Part shown: positions 31,863 through 41,756 of the stretch, piece after piece
How the letters are laid out: each line of letters starts with the position of its first letter
Numbering within the stretch: the first letter of the stretch is position 1
NCBI GenBank assembly: GCA_030848705.1
Contig: CM061243.1
Span: forward strand, 114,476,674 to 114,540,673
Direction of reading: 5' to 3'
Length of the DNA: 64,000 nt
Origin: Heracleum sosnowskyi
Taxonomy: Eukaryota > Streptophyta > Magnoliopsida > Apiales > Apiaceae
Made by a program: the position numbers and the translations under genes
The notes under the pieces: model-generated
What the model saw: the letters and a program-made list of their open reading frames with translations, nothing else
Database searches by the model: none
Told to the model about the DNA's origin: nothing

Positions 31863-34800
31863 GTGTGTTTGAAAGTCCATGTTCCTAGTAACAAATGGAT
31901 TATCGACAGTGGATGTTCTCGTCATATGACTGGGGACAAATCCAAGTTTCTCTCTCTCGAAGCTAAAGAAGGAGGTCTAGTTACACTTGGTGATTCAAAT
32001 ACTGTTCGCATCATTGGTAAAGGCACTATTGGTAACAACAGGTTTGCTATTACAAATGTTCGTTTAGTTGATGGTTTAAAATATAATCTTATTAGTGTGA
32101 GTCAACTTACTGATGCGGGTCACGAGGTAAGTTTTGGTAAAGATGTATGTTATATTGGTATGAAATCTAACAAAGCTTCCTTAGTAGCCAAACGAAAAGG
32201 AAATATATTTGTGTTAGATTTTGATGAACAGCATTCAGAGATTTGTCTCGCCTCTGTTCAAGAACAACAGACCTTGTGGCATCGACGTCTTGGACATGTT
32301 CACATGGATTTGATTCATAAGATATCTTCCCATGACTTAGTTCGAGGTTTACCAAAGCTTAAATATAAGAAGGTGGAACCATGCTCAGCTTGTCAACTGG
32401 GAAAACAGGTGAAGACATCTTTTACTAGTAAGAACAAAGTGTCAACAACAGTTCCCTTGCAACTTCTTCATTTAGATCTTTTTGGTCCAGAACGATATGT
32501 AAGTCTTGGTGGTAAGAATTATGCTTTTGTGATAGTAGATGACTATTCTCGATTTACTTGGGTATTATTCTTACGTACTAAAGATGAAGCTTTTGTTGAG
32601 TTTAAGGATTTAATTACTAATCTGGAAACTAAGTATTCTTTCAAGCTCAACACTATTCGTAGTGATCATGGTGGTGAATTCGAGAAAGATTTCATAACTT
32701 ACTGCAAATCTAGAGGAATCACTCATGAATTCTCGGCTCCAAGGACTCCTCAGCAGAATGGAGTAGTTGAACGCAAAAACAGGACTTTACAGGAAACAGC
32801 TAGAACGTTACTTCATGAGAGTAAGCTTCCAAGAAAGTTTTGGGCTGAAGCGGTACACACTTCCTGTTATGTTTTAAATAGAGTACTTATTCGTCCTATT
32901 TTACTTAAAACTCCTTATGAATTGCTTAATAAGAGAACTCCTAACATCAATTATTTTCGAGTTTTTGGTTCTAAATGCTTTATTTTAGATACACAAAATA
33001 CTCGAGGTAAGTTTGATCCAAGATCAACAGAAGGAATCTTTTTGGGTTACTCTACTACAAGCAAAGCATACAGAGTTTATAATTCTCTCAAACACAAGGT
33101 GGAAGAATCTATCAACATCACCTTCAATGAATCTACTCGCAATATCTCTCAACTTGAAGAAGATGCCCCAGAAATACCGTCTCAATCCCAATTGAGGCAG
33201 TCTCAATCCCAAAAGAGTCCGTCTCTTTCTGGTCAATCAGGAAGTCAAGATACTCCTGGCTCATCTCGGTCACATATCTCTTCACCAGGTTCTTCTAGTA
33301 ATTCAGAATCATTGTCAGGCTCTCCTCAGACACCTGAATCAAGCTCTCGTTTGTACACTGATTCTCCAACTAAAATGAGACAGTCTCATTCAAATGAGAC
33401 ACCTCTCAATCACTCTCAGACAGATAATTCCAATGAAGAAGAAATGAGTAATATTCACCTTCCAAAGTCTTCCAGAACAGTGAAGAATCATCCTCCCGAC
33501 AATCTTCTTACAGACATAGATCAAGGTATTTCTACTCGAAGCAGACTTAGAAATTTCTGTGCTTTCAGTGCTTTTGTTGCTGAGTTCGAACCAAAGAATG
33601 CTCAAGAAGCTGTGGCAGATGAACACTGGTCAGTAGCAATGCAGGAAGAACTGAATCAGTTCGAACGTTGTGATGTTTGGGAACTTGTCCCACCTCCTAA
33701 AAATGTCAAAGTCATAGGCACTCGTTGGGTTTTCAAGAACAAACAAGATGAAGCTGGAAACATCATTCGAAATAAAGCTCGTTTGGTCGCACAAGGATAC
33801 AATCAACAGGAAGGCATCGATTTTGATGAAACATACGCTCCTGTTGCTCGCTTGGAAGCTATTCAAATTCTGATGGCATTTGCAGCTCATAAGAACTTCA
33901 AACTGTATCATATGGACGTTAAAAGTGCGTTCCTTAATGGTTATCTTAAGGAAGAAGTTTTTGTCTAGCAACCTCCAGGTTTTATTCATGAAAAATATCC
34001 TGACTATGTTTATCGACTCAAGAAATCAGTCTACGGTTTGAGACAATCTCCTAGATGCTGGTATGATCGTCTCAGTCAGTTTCTTGTTCAAAATGGCTTC
34101 ATTCGTGGTACACTCGATCCAACTTTATTTATTTTTCATAAACGTAGTCATTTGTTATTAGTACAAGTTTATGTTGATGATATTGTGTTCGGATCTACTA
34201 ATGAATCGCTGTGTAAGTGGTTTTCTGATTGCATGCATAAAGAATTTGACATGAGTTTAATGGGCGAACTTCAATACTTTCTTGGTTTGCAAATAAATCA
34301 AACTGCGACAGGAATATTTATTCATCAAGGCAAGTACATTGCTGATCTTCTCAAAAGATTTGCTCTTGATCATGTTTCACCTAAGTCTACACCTATGAGT
34401 ACATCTATCAAGCTCACTAAGGATGAACAAGGTACTTCTGTAGATGTTACTAAATATCGAGGTATGATTGGTTCTCTGTTATATTTAACTGCCTCTCGTC
34501 CTGATATCATGTATAGTGTGTGCTTGTGTGCCCGGTTTCAATCTCAACCTAAAGAATCTCATTTAAATGCTGTTAAACGTATTTTTAAGTATTTGAAAGG
34601 TACTAATGACTTGGGATTGTTTTATCCAAGCTCTTCTTCCTTTGACTTAATTGGTTTTTCAGATGCTGACTATGCAGGGTCACAGGTTGATCGAAAAAGT
34701 ACTAGTGGTGCTTGTGAATTTTTAGGTGATTGTTTAGTTGCATGGCACAGTAAAAAGCAAACATCTGTAGCTCTCTCTACTGCTGAAGGTGAATATATCG

Positions 34801-35111
34801 CAGCTGGTAGTTGATGTGCTCAGATTTTATGGATGCAACAAACACTCCAAGATTTTGGTATTTCTGTATCTCATATTCCTATTTATTGTGATAATACCTC
34901 TGCCATTAATATCTCTAAAAATCCTGTCATGCATTCTCGTACTAAGCATATTGATGTTCGTCACCATTTTCTTCGAGATAATGTGTCTAAAGGTAATATT
35001 GAGCTTATATACATTCCTACTGAAAATCAGCGTGCTGATATTTTTACAAAACCCCTTGCCGACGACAGGTTTTGTTTCCTCCGTCGTGAACTCGGTATGT
35101 GTTCTATATGA
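31863..35111 (+). pseudogene. Sirevirus pol with two in-frame stops
   Basis: One frame throughout: protease IIDSGCSRHMTGD; GAG-pre-integrase WHRRLGHVH; integrase core (DLFGP, DDYSRFTW, SDHGGEF, PQQNGVVERKNR); RT from WELVPPPKNVKVIGTRW to VYVDDIVF; RNase H from DADYAGSQVDRKSTSG to the ADIFTKPL motif. TAG at 33966-33968 replaces the residue before QPPGF. TGA at 34812-34814 follows AAGS, where relatives have a cysteine pair. The final stop is at 35109-35111. All catalytic motifs are otherwise present, so the element was probably active before these changes. Confidence 0.9.
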
Positions 35112-35415
35112 CAGTTATTCAATGATTTTATGCTTAGCTGATTTTGAGCATTTAATTGATTTGTTATTCAATTTTATATTGGATTGTATGTGAATTATAT
35201 ATTTATTCCGTGTTTATCTCTGGTGATATACATGCATTGTATTGTCCAATCGATTCATATTTCCTCACCTTGTTTCTCGCGCCTGTATTCATTCTGGTCA
35301 CGTCTTTTCAGATTTTTCTACCTTCTCAACTTCTTCTACTTTATAACTCTCTCTCTTTCTTCTTTATTCTCTTTAACTGTATCCCTTTACATTCTCTCTC
35401 TCTCTCACCATACTC
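35112..35415. other. Spacer between Sirevirus pol and third ORF
   Basis: Pyrimidine-rich, especially 35320-35410 (repeated TCTCTC), which would make a plausible leader or splice-acceptor region for a separate mRNA of the third ORF. No TATA box is obvious. Confidence 0.4.
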
Positions 35416-37011
35416 ATGGCTCGTCGAAATACTAAATCTCGTGCTCCCGGATCGTCGTCAGCTTTCAACAAACGGCATCGTACAATGAAAGCAGATTCCG
35501 AGCAATCTGCTGCTTCTCCAGAGTCTTTCACACCACATGCAACTACTAGCACCAAGGCATTGTCCAAGCAAATCCTGAAAGAAAGACTGGTTGATTTAGA
35601 TGTTCTCACTCGTGTCGGGGTTGTCGACCTTTTCAAGACACATGGATGTTCACCTCTCCTTTTTCCCTCAGAAATAATATACCCAGATTTGGTCCGAGAG
35701 TTTTATTCGAATTTCAAGCTAATGGAAGACAATATGGTATTTTCGACTGTTCGTGGCAATCCAATCATTTTCAAAGCAGACATCTTGGCAACAATTACTG
35801 GTATCTCGCACAGTGGTGTGTGTCCTCATACAACGCATCAACCGTTCTTGGCAATTGAAGCTTTGAATTACGAAGCTCAATTAAAGACTATATTGGGTGA
35901 TCACTTCATCTCCATTTCTATAAAACCACTGGTATCTGAACTTTCTCCTATCTCTTTGCTTCTTTTCAAGTTATTTCATACCAATGTTTTGCCTCGCAAG
36001 AGTGGTCGTGACAGAGTCACTTATCAAGATACCATTTTATTATCAGTGTTTGTGAATCGTATTCCTTGTGATATTGCCTCTTTGATTATTCTGTCTATGT
36101 CTCATTGCTCATCCCATGAGTCAATGCATTTGCCTTTTCCTGGTCTGTTAACGTCAATTTTTCAATACTTTTTGGTCCCTTTAAAATCTGAACAATCTGA
36201 GAAATTGTCTACTATGTTTGATCTTTCTGTTCTAAATGCTAATCATCTAGTGTTTACTGAATCTAATGAATTGGTATTTGATGATGATCATCGGTCTTTT
36301 GGTGGTCTTCCTAATTCTCCAAATTATGCTTCTGATCCTCTAGATCAGAATAATTCTACTGTTCTTAATTCTTTGTTAGTCAAACTCAATGAAAACTCTG
36401 ATGCTATTGAATCTCTTAATCGTAAGCTTTCGTCTGTTGAGTCTCTTGCTTCACTGACTTCTCAAGTCAGTATGATTCGTGCTTCTTATGAGATGTTTAA
36501 TAAACATGTTTCTAATTCACTTGACAACATCAATGCCAAATTATCTGTGCTTTATACCCATGACAAACGTCTGGCCAAGACAGTTGATTTTGAGTTTAGC
36601 ACATTACAAGAAGGCATGACTTCGACTGCAAAGGCATGGGAGAAGGAATTTGTCAAGCTTTTCTTCAAGCTCGGCTCGAAAACGCAATTTTTGTCTAAAC
36701 AGCTTACTACAATGCAGCATAAGGGTTCAATGCCGTGGCATAAGAAGAAGGATTGGATTGGTGACTGTACTTTAGAAGAAATCACTGCAACCCTACCTCT
36801 TCCAGCAATCCCACCTCCGTCCGTTTTTGGTATGACCCGTGAAGAATACAAGGATAAAATCTTCGAGTGGCTAGAAGAACGTGATGGTAAGGCTCCTGAC
36901 AAGACGACTTTGGACAAGATTTTCTCTGAATACGGTCAAGAACCGGTGTATCCGACATCCAAGAGTCAAGGCAAGAGGAAGGCAACAGTTGACGTCTCAG
37001 ATTCTGAATAA
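35416..37011 (+). CDS. Sirevirus third ORF ('env-like' position)
   Basis: 531 residues, ATG 35416, intact, 304 bp after the pol stop. In Sireviruses an ORF here is called envelope-like. I see no signal peptide and no convincing membrane-anchor pair. Residues 60-300 (DLVREFYSNFKLM, FSTVRGNPI, ILATITGI) instead recall the plant 'putative plant transposon protein' domain found in many retroelements. Residues 310-400 look coiled coil (IESLNRKLSSVESL). The C-terminus is basic. It is the only long uninterrupted frame of this element. Role unknown. Confidence 0.8.
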   Translation: MARRNTKSRAPGSSSAFNKRHRTMKADSEQSAASPESFTPHATTSTKALSKQILKERLVDLDVLTRVGVVDLFKTHGCSPLLFPSEIIYPDLVREFYSNFKLMEDNMVFSTVRGNPIIFKADILATITGISHSGVCPHTTHQPFLAIEALNYEAQLKTILGDHFISISIKPLVSELSPISLLLFKLFHTNVLPRKSGRDRVTYQDTILLSVFVNRIPCDIASLIILSMSHCSSHESMHLPFPGLLTSIFQYFLVPLKSEQSEKLSTMFDLSVLNANHLVFTESNELVFDDDHRSFGGLPNSPNYASDPLDQNNSTVLNSLLVKLNENSDAIESLNRKLSSVESLASLTSQVSMIRASYEMFNKHVSNSLDNINAKLSVLYTHDKRLAKTVDFEFSTLQEGMTSTAKAWEKEFVKLFFKLGSKTQFLSKQLTTMQHKGSMPWHKKKDWIGDCTLEEITATLPLPAIPPPSVFGMTREEYKDKIFEWLEERDGKAPDKTTLDKIFSEYGQEPVYPTSKSQGKRKATVDVSDSE

Positions 37012-37287
37012 ACTTTACCCTTTTATGATGAAGGGGGAGGAAGTTTAAGATGAAATTATTATTTATGTTTTGTTAAACAGTTAAACATTGTGTTGTTTGA
37101 ATTTTTTTTAAACTGTCTCATTCTATCTGTCTGTCTCATTATCATTCTATCAATGTTTATTGAACTGTTTCATTGCATAATGTTATATATTGCATATAGT
37201 TTGTTGTTGATTGAACAGGTATCAAAGTATCTTTGAAAGGGGGAGCTTCTATTCCTTTTCATCGGTATCATCATAAAAGGGGGAGAT
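37012..37287 (+). other. 3' region and polypurine tract of Sirevirus
   Basis: Non-coding, with three purine blocks: GAAGGGGGAGGAAG near 37030, AAAGGGGGAG near 37236 and AAAAGGGGGAGAT at 37275-37287. Only the last abuts the LTR and is the PPT proper. Repeated TGTCTCATT motifs lie between them. Confidence 0.7.
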
Positions 37288-38577
37288 TGTTAATTCTTGG
37301 TTTATGATGATTAATCGCATTCAACAACATTGGACATTGGATTATGCAATGGAGTTAGAATAGGATAAGATAAATTGTACATTCTAGTTTGACTGATTCT
37401 ATACTTATCTTTCCTAAACAAACTTCTTGAGATAAACCTAGTTTGAACTTTTCAAAGACTTATCTTTTCAAAGGTTTTATAACAAAACTAACGGATTGTT
37501 TTCTAAAGACTTATTCAAATACTTTCAAACAAATCTTTTTAACAAATCTTATCTTGTTTATTGTTTGAAAGATTCTATCCGTTATATTGTTTCTATATAT
37601 ATCCAAACTCATTCTTTTTCAGAGAGATTACTTACAACCTATTGTTTTCGAAGCTGAATTTATTCTCATCTTTCTTTCTGAAAAATACATTCTTGTTTCA
37701 TAATCTTTCAAGATCATTCAATCAAACAAGAATTAGTTTGAGTTGTAATCTTTTCTTTGTGTGTATTGTATTTATATCAACTTGTTGCCGGGTTGTGGCA
37801 AGGTATTGGTTTCAAAGGTTAGAGCATCTCCAACGGTGTTGGCTAAAATCGTTAGCTAAAATAATATAAAATGCTGATTATGTAAAATTTGCTGAACCTG
37901 TAGGATATTGTGTTCCAATGGAGTTGGCTATACTAGTTGGCTATATTTTAAAAATAGAATGTTATTATTATTTCAAGTTGTTAAAAATAGAATATATGAT
38001 TTGAATATGGTAATAATTGATGTGGAGTTTTACTAGAGGTCCATAGGGGTTCGACAAAAATAGCCAACATGGAGAGGTTGGCTAAAATTTTAGCTAACAG
38101 TTTTATCCCATTGGAGCGGATTTTTTTTTACACATTATCTAAATTTTTTATTTATGGCAATCCACCTATGATTTTAGCTAAGGGTTCTCCACCATTGGAG
38201 ATGCTCTTAGTCAAGGTAGCAAGTGTGCTAAGTAGCAAGTGTGCTAAAGGAAAGAGTTTTTTTCAAGGGACTATCCTATTGTAATCAAGGAAAGATTGTA
38301 AGTTCTTTATTAAAGTTGATATAATACATTCTCTATGCTAGTTGGCATGGGGACTTGGATGTAGGCCATAGACTAGAGTTAAGGGCCGAACCAAGTGAAA
38401 ACCTCTGGTGTTCTGCAGTACATTTATTTTTAATTATAACTGTTCATACTGCTCATTATTCTGTAACTCTGTTTATAATTGAGACTGTCTCATTGTCTGT
38501 CTCAATTAGAAAGAGACCGTCTCATTTGTTATCGTAATAGTAATTTTTAATATATAGATTGTGTCATTCAAATTTCA
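37288..38577 (+). repeat. 3' LTR of Sirevirus with MITE inside
   Basis: Matches the left LTR over 902 bp apart from about 13 substitutions. The insertion of a 385-bp MITE plus a 3-bp duplication explains the greater length. Confidence 0.92.
37822..38206. mobile_element. Tourist/Harbinger-like MITE in the Sirevirus LTR
   Basis: 385 bp with terminal inverted repeats GAGCATCTCCAACGG and CCATTGGAGATGCTC, flanked by TTA on both sides (37819-37821, 38207-38209). The empty site in the left LTR has a single TTA. TTA duplication and these ends fit PIF/Harbinger-derived MITEs. AT-rich, with internal TTGGCTA/TAGCTAA repeats; no coding capacity. Confidence 0.92.
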
Positions 38578-38765
38578 TTGATTAGTCTCATCCAATGCGG
38601 CGAGGACACCTTTTGAGGAATCAAAAAGAAAATGACGTATGAATGCTTGAATACCAACCCAAATCACTGTTTCTGTTGATGATCGGAATTTATCCTGCTG
38701 GTTTTTAGTTATGAATACCAGCATGTTCAAGGAACTATACGTAAACCTGTGGCAAGAAGCAGGAC
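38578..38765 (-). pseudogene. Possible host exon cut by the Sirevirus LTR
   Basis: On the minus strand a pyrimidine-rich acceptor (CTGCTTCTTGCCACAG, about 38755-38770) opens a frame reading FTYSSLNMLVFITKNQ, continuing through WVGIQAFIRHFLFD to LDETNQ at the LTR boundary. A stop then comes from the LTR. The composition looks protein-like, but I do not recognise the family. It could be the remains of a last exon interrupted by the Sirevirus, or chance. It is downstream of, and on the same strand as, the small membrane-protein gene. Confidence 0.35.
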
Positions 38766-38769
38766 TCAA

Positions 38770-39151
38770 TGTTGGTTCTAATTATACAAAACTAGTTCTA
38801 GTTATAGCAAAAAAGCAGCTTCCAACACCAGTATATATACAAGCAGCATTCATATGTTTCCTCTGGTTCTAGTTTTAGTTCTAGTTGTTCAGACTTCAGA
38901 GATTGTAGGTCGAGAACCAATACCATTTTTCGGAATCAGACCAAGAAATTTTGTTCCATAACAAGATTTATAAAGCTGCAACAGGTTAAACTAAGGCTAA
39001 ATGAACATCAAAATTACAAACAATATTCAGATTAAACAGACGACCACCAAGAAAATGATACTAAAAGCAAGCACAAACAATATTCTGGATATATATACAA
39101 TAGCATCTTGGTAATAGTACAAGGTGAATCATTGAGATGTCTTAACGGGAG
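38770..39151. other. 3' flank of membrane-protein gene
   Basis: No open frame of note. Contains runs of GTTCTAGTT repeats (38790-38890) and is probably the 3' untranslated and downstream DNA of the minus-strand gene at 39152-40023. Confidence 0.45.
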
Positions 39152-40023
39152 TTAATTATTGGCAAGGTCGCGATTTTCAGAAGCTCGATTCATAAGAACA
39201 TCTCCCATATCTAAATGATGAGGTAAAACTCCTCGTTGGGTGCCATCACTATCAATGTCCCCTTCCAGTGTCAATCCTTCGATCCTTGCTGCTACTGAAT
39301 CACCTTTCGACGGTAGATCAACATCTGCATACACATTCCCCACATCATGAAAAAAAATGTACATAGCCTTTGAACCTTGTCAACATACATAATAATCTTG
39401 ATCAAGACACATAATAATCGCATCATAAGTCGCGTTTTAACTCTGTTCTGGATGATGTATGTAGTCAAATTAGTTTTAATCTACGAGTCATGTTTAGTTC
39501 TATTGATAAATCAAACATACTCGGTATATCTAGCTCTTAAAATATAATAATCTTGATCAAGATTATATAGCCTTTGAACCCTAGATCGACCTACATAATA
39601 ATCTTGATCAAGACAAATAATAATGATATCATGTCTTAACTCTCTGTTGGATGTAGTCAAATTAGTTTTAATCTAGAAGTTATGTTTAGTTATATCGGTA
39701 AATCAAACATACTCCGTATATCCGCTCAACAAATTAAAATGCAAATTATACGTACATCCAAAATTGAACATCGTTGGTCACATTATTATCCCATGCAATA
39801 TATGTATAGTTTGATGTAAAGACAGACCTGAATTTGAGAAGAACCAGAGAACAAGTGCACAGGAGATAAGAACAAGAGGGATGAGATGGACAGCTTTCTC
39901 TGAAAATTTAGAACGAGATTTTTCTTTTTTCAATAAAACTTCGGGGGTAATTCCCTGCTGTTCATACAAAGGCAACCCATCGTTGTTACCTTCTAATCTG
40001 CTTGTGCTTACAGATCTATACAT
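39152..40023 (-). CDS. Small single-pass membrane protein (plant, unknown function)
   Basis: Two exons: 40023-39828 and 39324-39152. The intron 39827-39325 (GTCTGTCT..TATGCAG, phase 1) joins them into a 122-residue protein. The N-terminus MYRSVSTSR and the basic stretch KKEKSRSKF precede one hydrophobic segment (residues about 45-62, VHLIPLVLISCALVLWFF). A C-terminal tail follows with DVDLPSKGDSVAARIEGLT and a DGTQ motif. This resembles an uncharacterised conserved plant membrane protein family; the well-formed splice junction falls right after the membrane segment. No catalytic motif. The start is the first ATG in a clean context. Confidence 0.8.
39363..39725. repeat. Imperfect ~204-bp tandem duplication in an intron
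   Basis: AGCCTTTGAACC..ACATAATAATCTTGATCAAG and the following GTCAAATTAGTTTTAATCTA and AAATCAAACATACTC blocks occur twice, about 204 bp apart, inside the intron of the membrane-protein gene. Copies differ by scattered substitutions and small indels. Confidence 0.8.
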
Positions 40024-40514
40024 GTTCCTTCACTCTTTTTTTTTTCTAATGGATAATTGAAAAGAATTTGAAAATGGAGAGGAAGAAGAACAATACTATT
40101 ATTGTCTATTGATATCTATTTACCGAAATTGAGGGCTTAAAATTCGGATTAGAATCTATAGGGTATGTTTTGCAGTCTACATTCATGGTTCTTCCATCTT
40201 ACATTACAAACGTACGCGTTTATAGTCATTTTGTCTCATTTTTTACGGAGAAAAAACATGTCCTAACACACAATAAACACTCAAATCAACTCTTATTTTC
40301 TGAAAGAATAATGTTAGGGATACCGAATTTGTTAAAAAAGATGTACCGAATTATATGTGTTAGAATCTAATTAGCTCTATATTAATGCATCCATATACAT
40401 TCACATTAATAACACTCAACATTGCCACATCAGTTTGTACCAATTTTTAGTACCAAAATCGATATCTCTAGCACTACTCTTTGTGAAAATTTCACCCTTG
40501 AAAATTGAAATAAG
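40024..40514. other. Upstream region of membrane-protein gene, up to Gypsy-3
   Basis: AT-rich non-coding DNA. Presumably includes the promoter of the minus-strand gene; no clear TATA box could be chosen. It ends with the target duplication ATAAG at 40510-40514. Confidence 0.4.
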
Positions 40515-41303
40515 TGATAGGCTATGTATAGACCGGACCCGTCATAAACCCGGACTCCTATCTCAATCATGGTCCACCAACTAGTCTGGATTCATATTTT
40601 GTCATGACTCACCAAGTCCTAGCCCGTATCGAAGTCCGAGCTCATCTACTAGTCCGAACGCGTATCGGAAGCCGGGTCCATCAATAAGTCCGAGCTCATC
40701 TACTAGTCCGGGCTCACCTACAAAACTCGAGCTCACAGATTGGGCTTAAGTTCAAAGTTTAATCCATCCCTGGCAACAAAGGCAATAACTCACATGAAGG
40801 CTACGCATTGGTACATGACGTGGTTAGGTCATGACGGATGGCCACACCTGGTGACGACACGTAAAGATTCCTAATGATTGGGATGACTATTTCCTATTCA
40901 AACCACACGCCAGCAGGAGCCAGGCACACGATGCCACAATCCTTCACCTGGACACGCGCAATCCATCAACATCACCCAGGTGTCCTACCTACCTAGGATT
41001 CAACGCTCATGATTGCAGGTACAACCCCTAAACCCTAATCCTGGGCCTATATATAGACCAAGGAGGAAAGGTGTAGGGGTTACATTCTCTTTTACACACC
41101 TAACCTATACACACACCCTCCATATTTAGATTTCTCTATATTCCTATCTCCCTTTCCAAAGCCGTTACTTATTCTCACGCCGGAGGCGCCGCCAGGGTCC
41201 AAACCCCCCTCCGGTGTTGTTTTGCAGAGTCCCAACCGCAGCGACACCGCTTCCAGGCGTGGGATCGGCCGGGAAGGTCCTAGATCGGGATTTGGAGTTA
41301 TCA
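40515..41303 (+). repeat. 5' LTR of Gypsy-3
   Basis: 789 bp. Has CCTATATATAGACC near 41045 as a strong promoter candidate, followed about 40 bp later by a CT-rich leader. Ends TTATCA directly before the PBS. Confidence 0.95.
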
Positions 41304-41325
41304 TTTGGCGCTAGAAGGAGGGGTC
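41304..41325 (+). other. Primer-binding site of Gypsy-3
   Basis: TTTGGCGCTAGAAGGAGGGG, the same core as Gypsy-2, immediately inside the LTR. Confidence 0.8.
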
Positions 41326-41756
41326 GAAAACCAACCCTGTCTTGTGGTCACGGCGCCGCTAGACTCAACGCCATCAACAAGCTCCTTCATCTTTGAAGGA
41401 GTCCTAGTTAAATCTAGTAAGATCTAAGCAAACTCTTTCGTCTTAACAACTAAACATGAACTCTTTAGCCCATTTCTCCGATGTATGAATGCTTTTAACC
41501 TTATTTAGCCCGGATCTGTTTATTTTTACCCTTGTTTAGCATTATCTAGCTTTCTTGCTCCAGTTGTTGCTTAGATCCACATTGCTCTCCTATAGATCTG
41601 TCTTTAAAACTAATTTTCTTGCCTTGAAAAGCACTAAACCCAGAAATCACATGCATAAATTGTCTCGTTCTCCTTGGTAAACCCAGATCTATCAGAAATT
41701 TACTTTGATTTTGAAAAATTGTATTACCCCTTGTATACATTGTTTGCTCTTGAATC
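41326..41756. other. Leader of Gypsy-3
   Basis: Untranslated stretch between PBS and gag ATG, about 430 bp, much longer than in Gypsy-1 (under 20 bp). No open frame in the gag phase. Could hold packaging signals; nothing specific is recognised. Confidence 0.5.

Larger units (their letters stand above)
16510..38577 (+). mobile_element. Sirevirus-type copia retrotransposon with third ORF, interrupted by Gypsy-2
   Basis: LTRs of 902 bp (left 16510-17411; right 37288-38577 including a 388-bp MITE insertion). They start TGTTAATT and end ATTTCA, with about 13 differences by eye (roughly 1.4%). Order: LTR, Met-tRNA PBS, gag, protease, integrase, RT, RNase H, a third ORF, PPT, LTR. The Sirevirus call rests on the long gag with CCHC knuckles, large LTRs and a third ORF after pol. 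Flanking 5-mers GAGAT (left) and TTGAT (right) do not make a convincing target duplication. Several in-frame stops break the coding region. Confidence 0.9.

Noticed and set aside
33966..33974. Programmed readthrough stop (TAG CAA CCT) in Sirevirus RT
   Set aside because: It resembles the leaky TAG-CAR-YYA context, but the third base does not fit and the position inside RT makes no sense for readthrough. A simple nonsense change is more likely.
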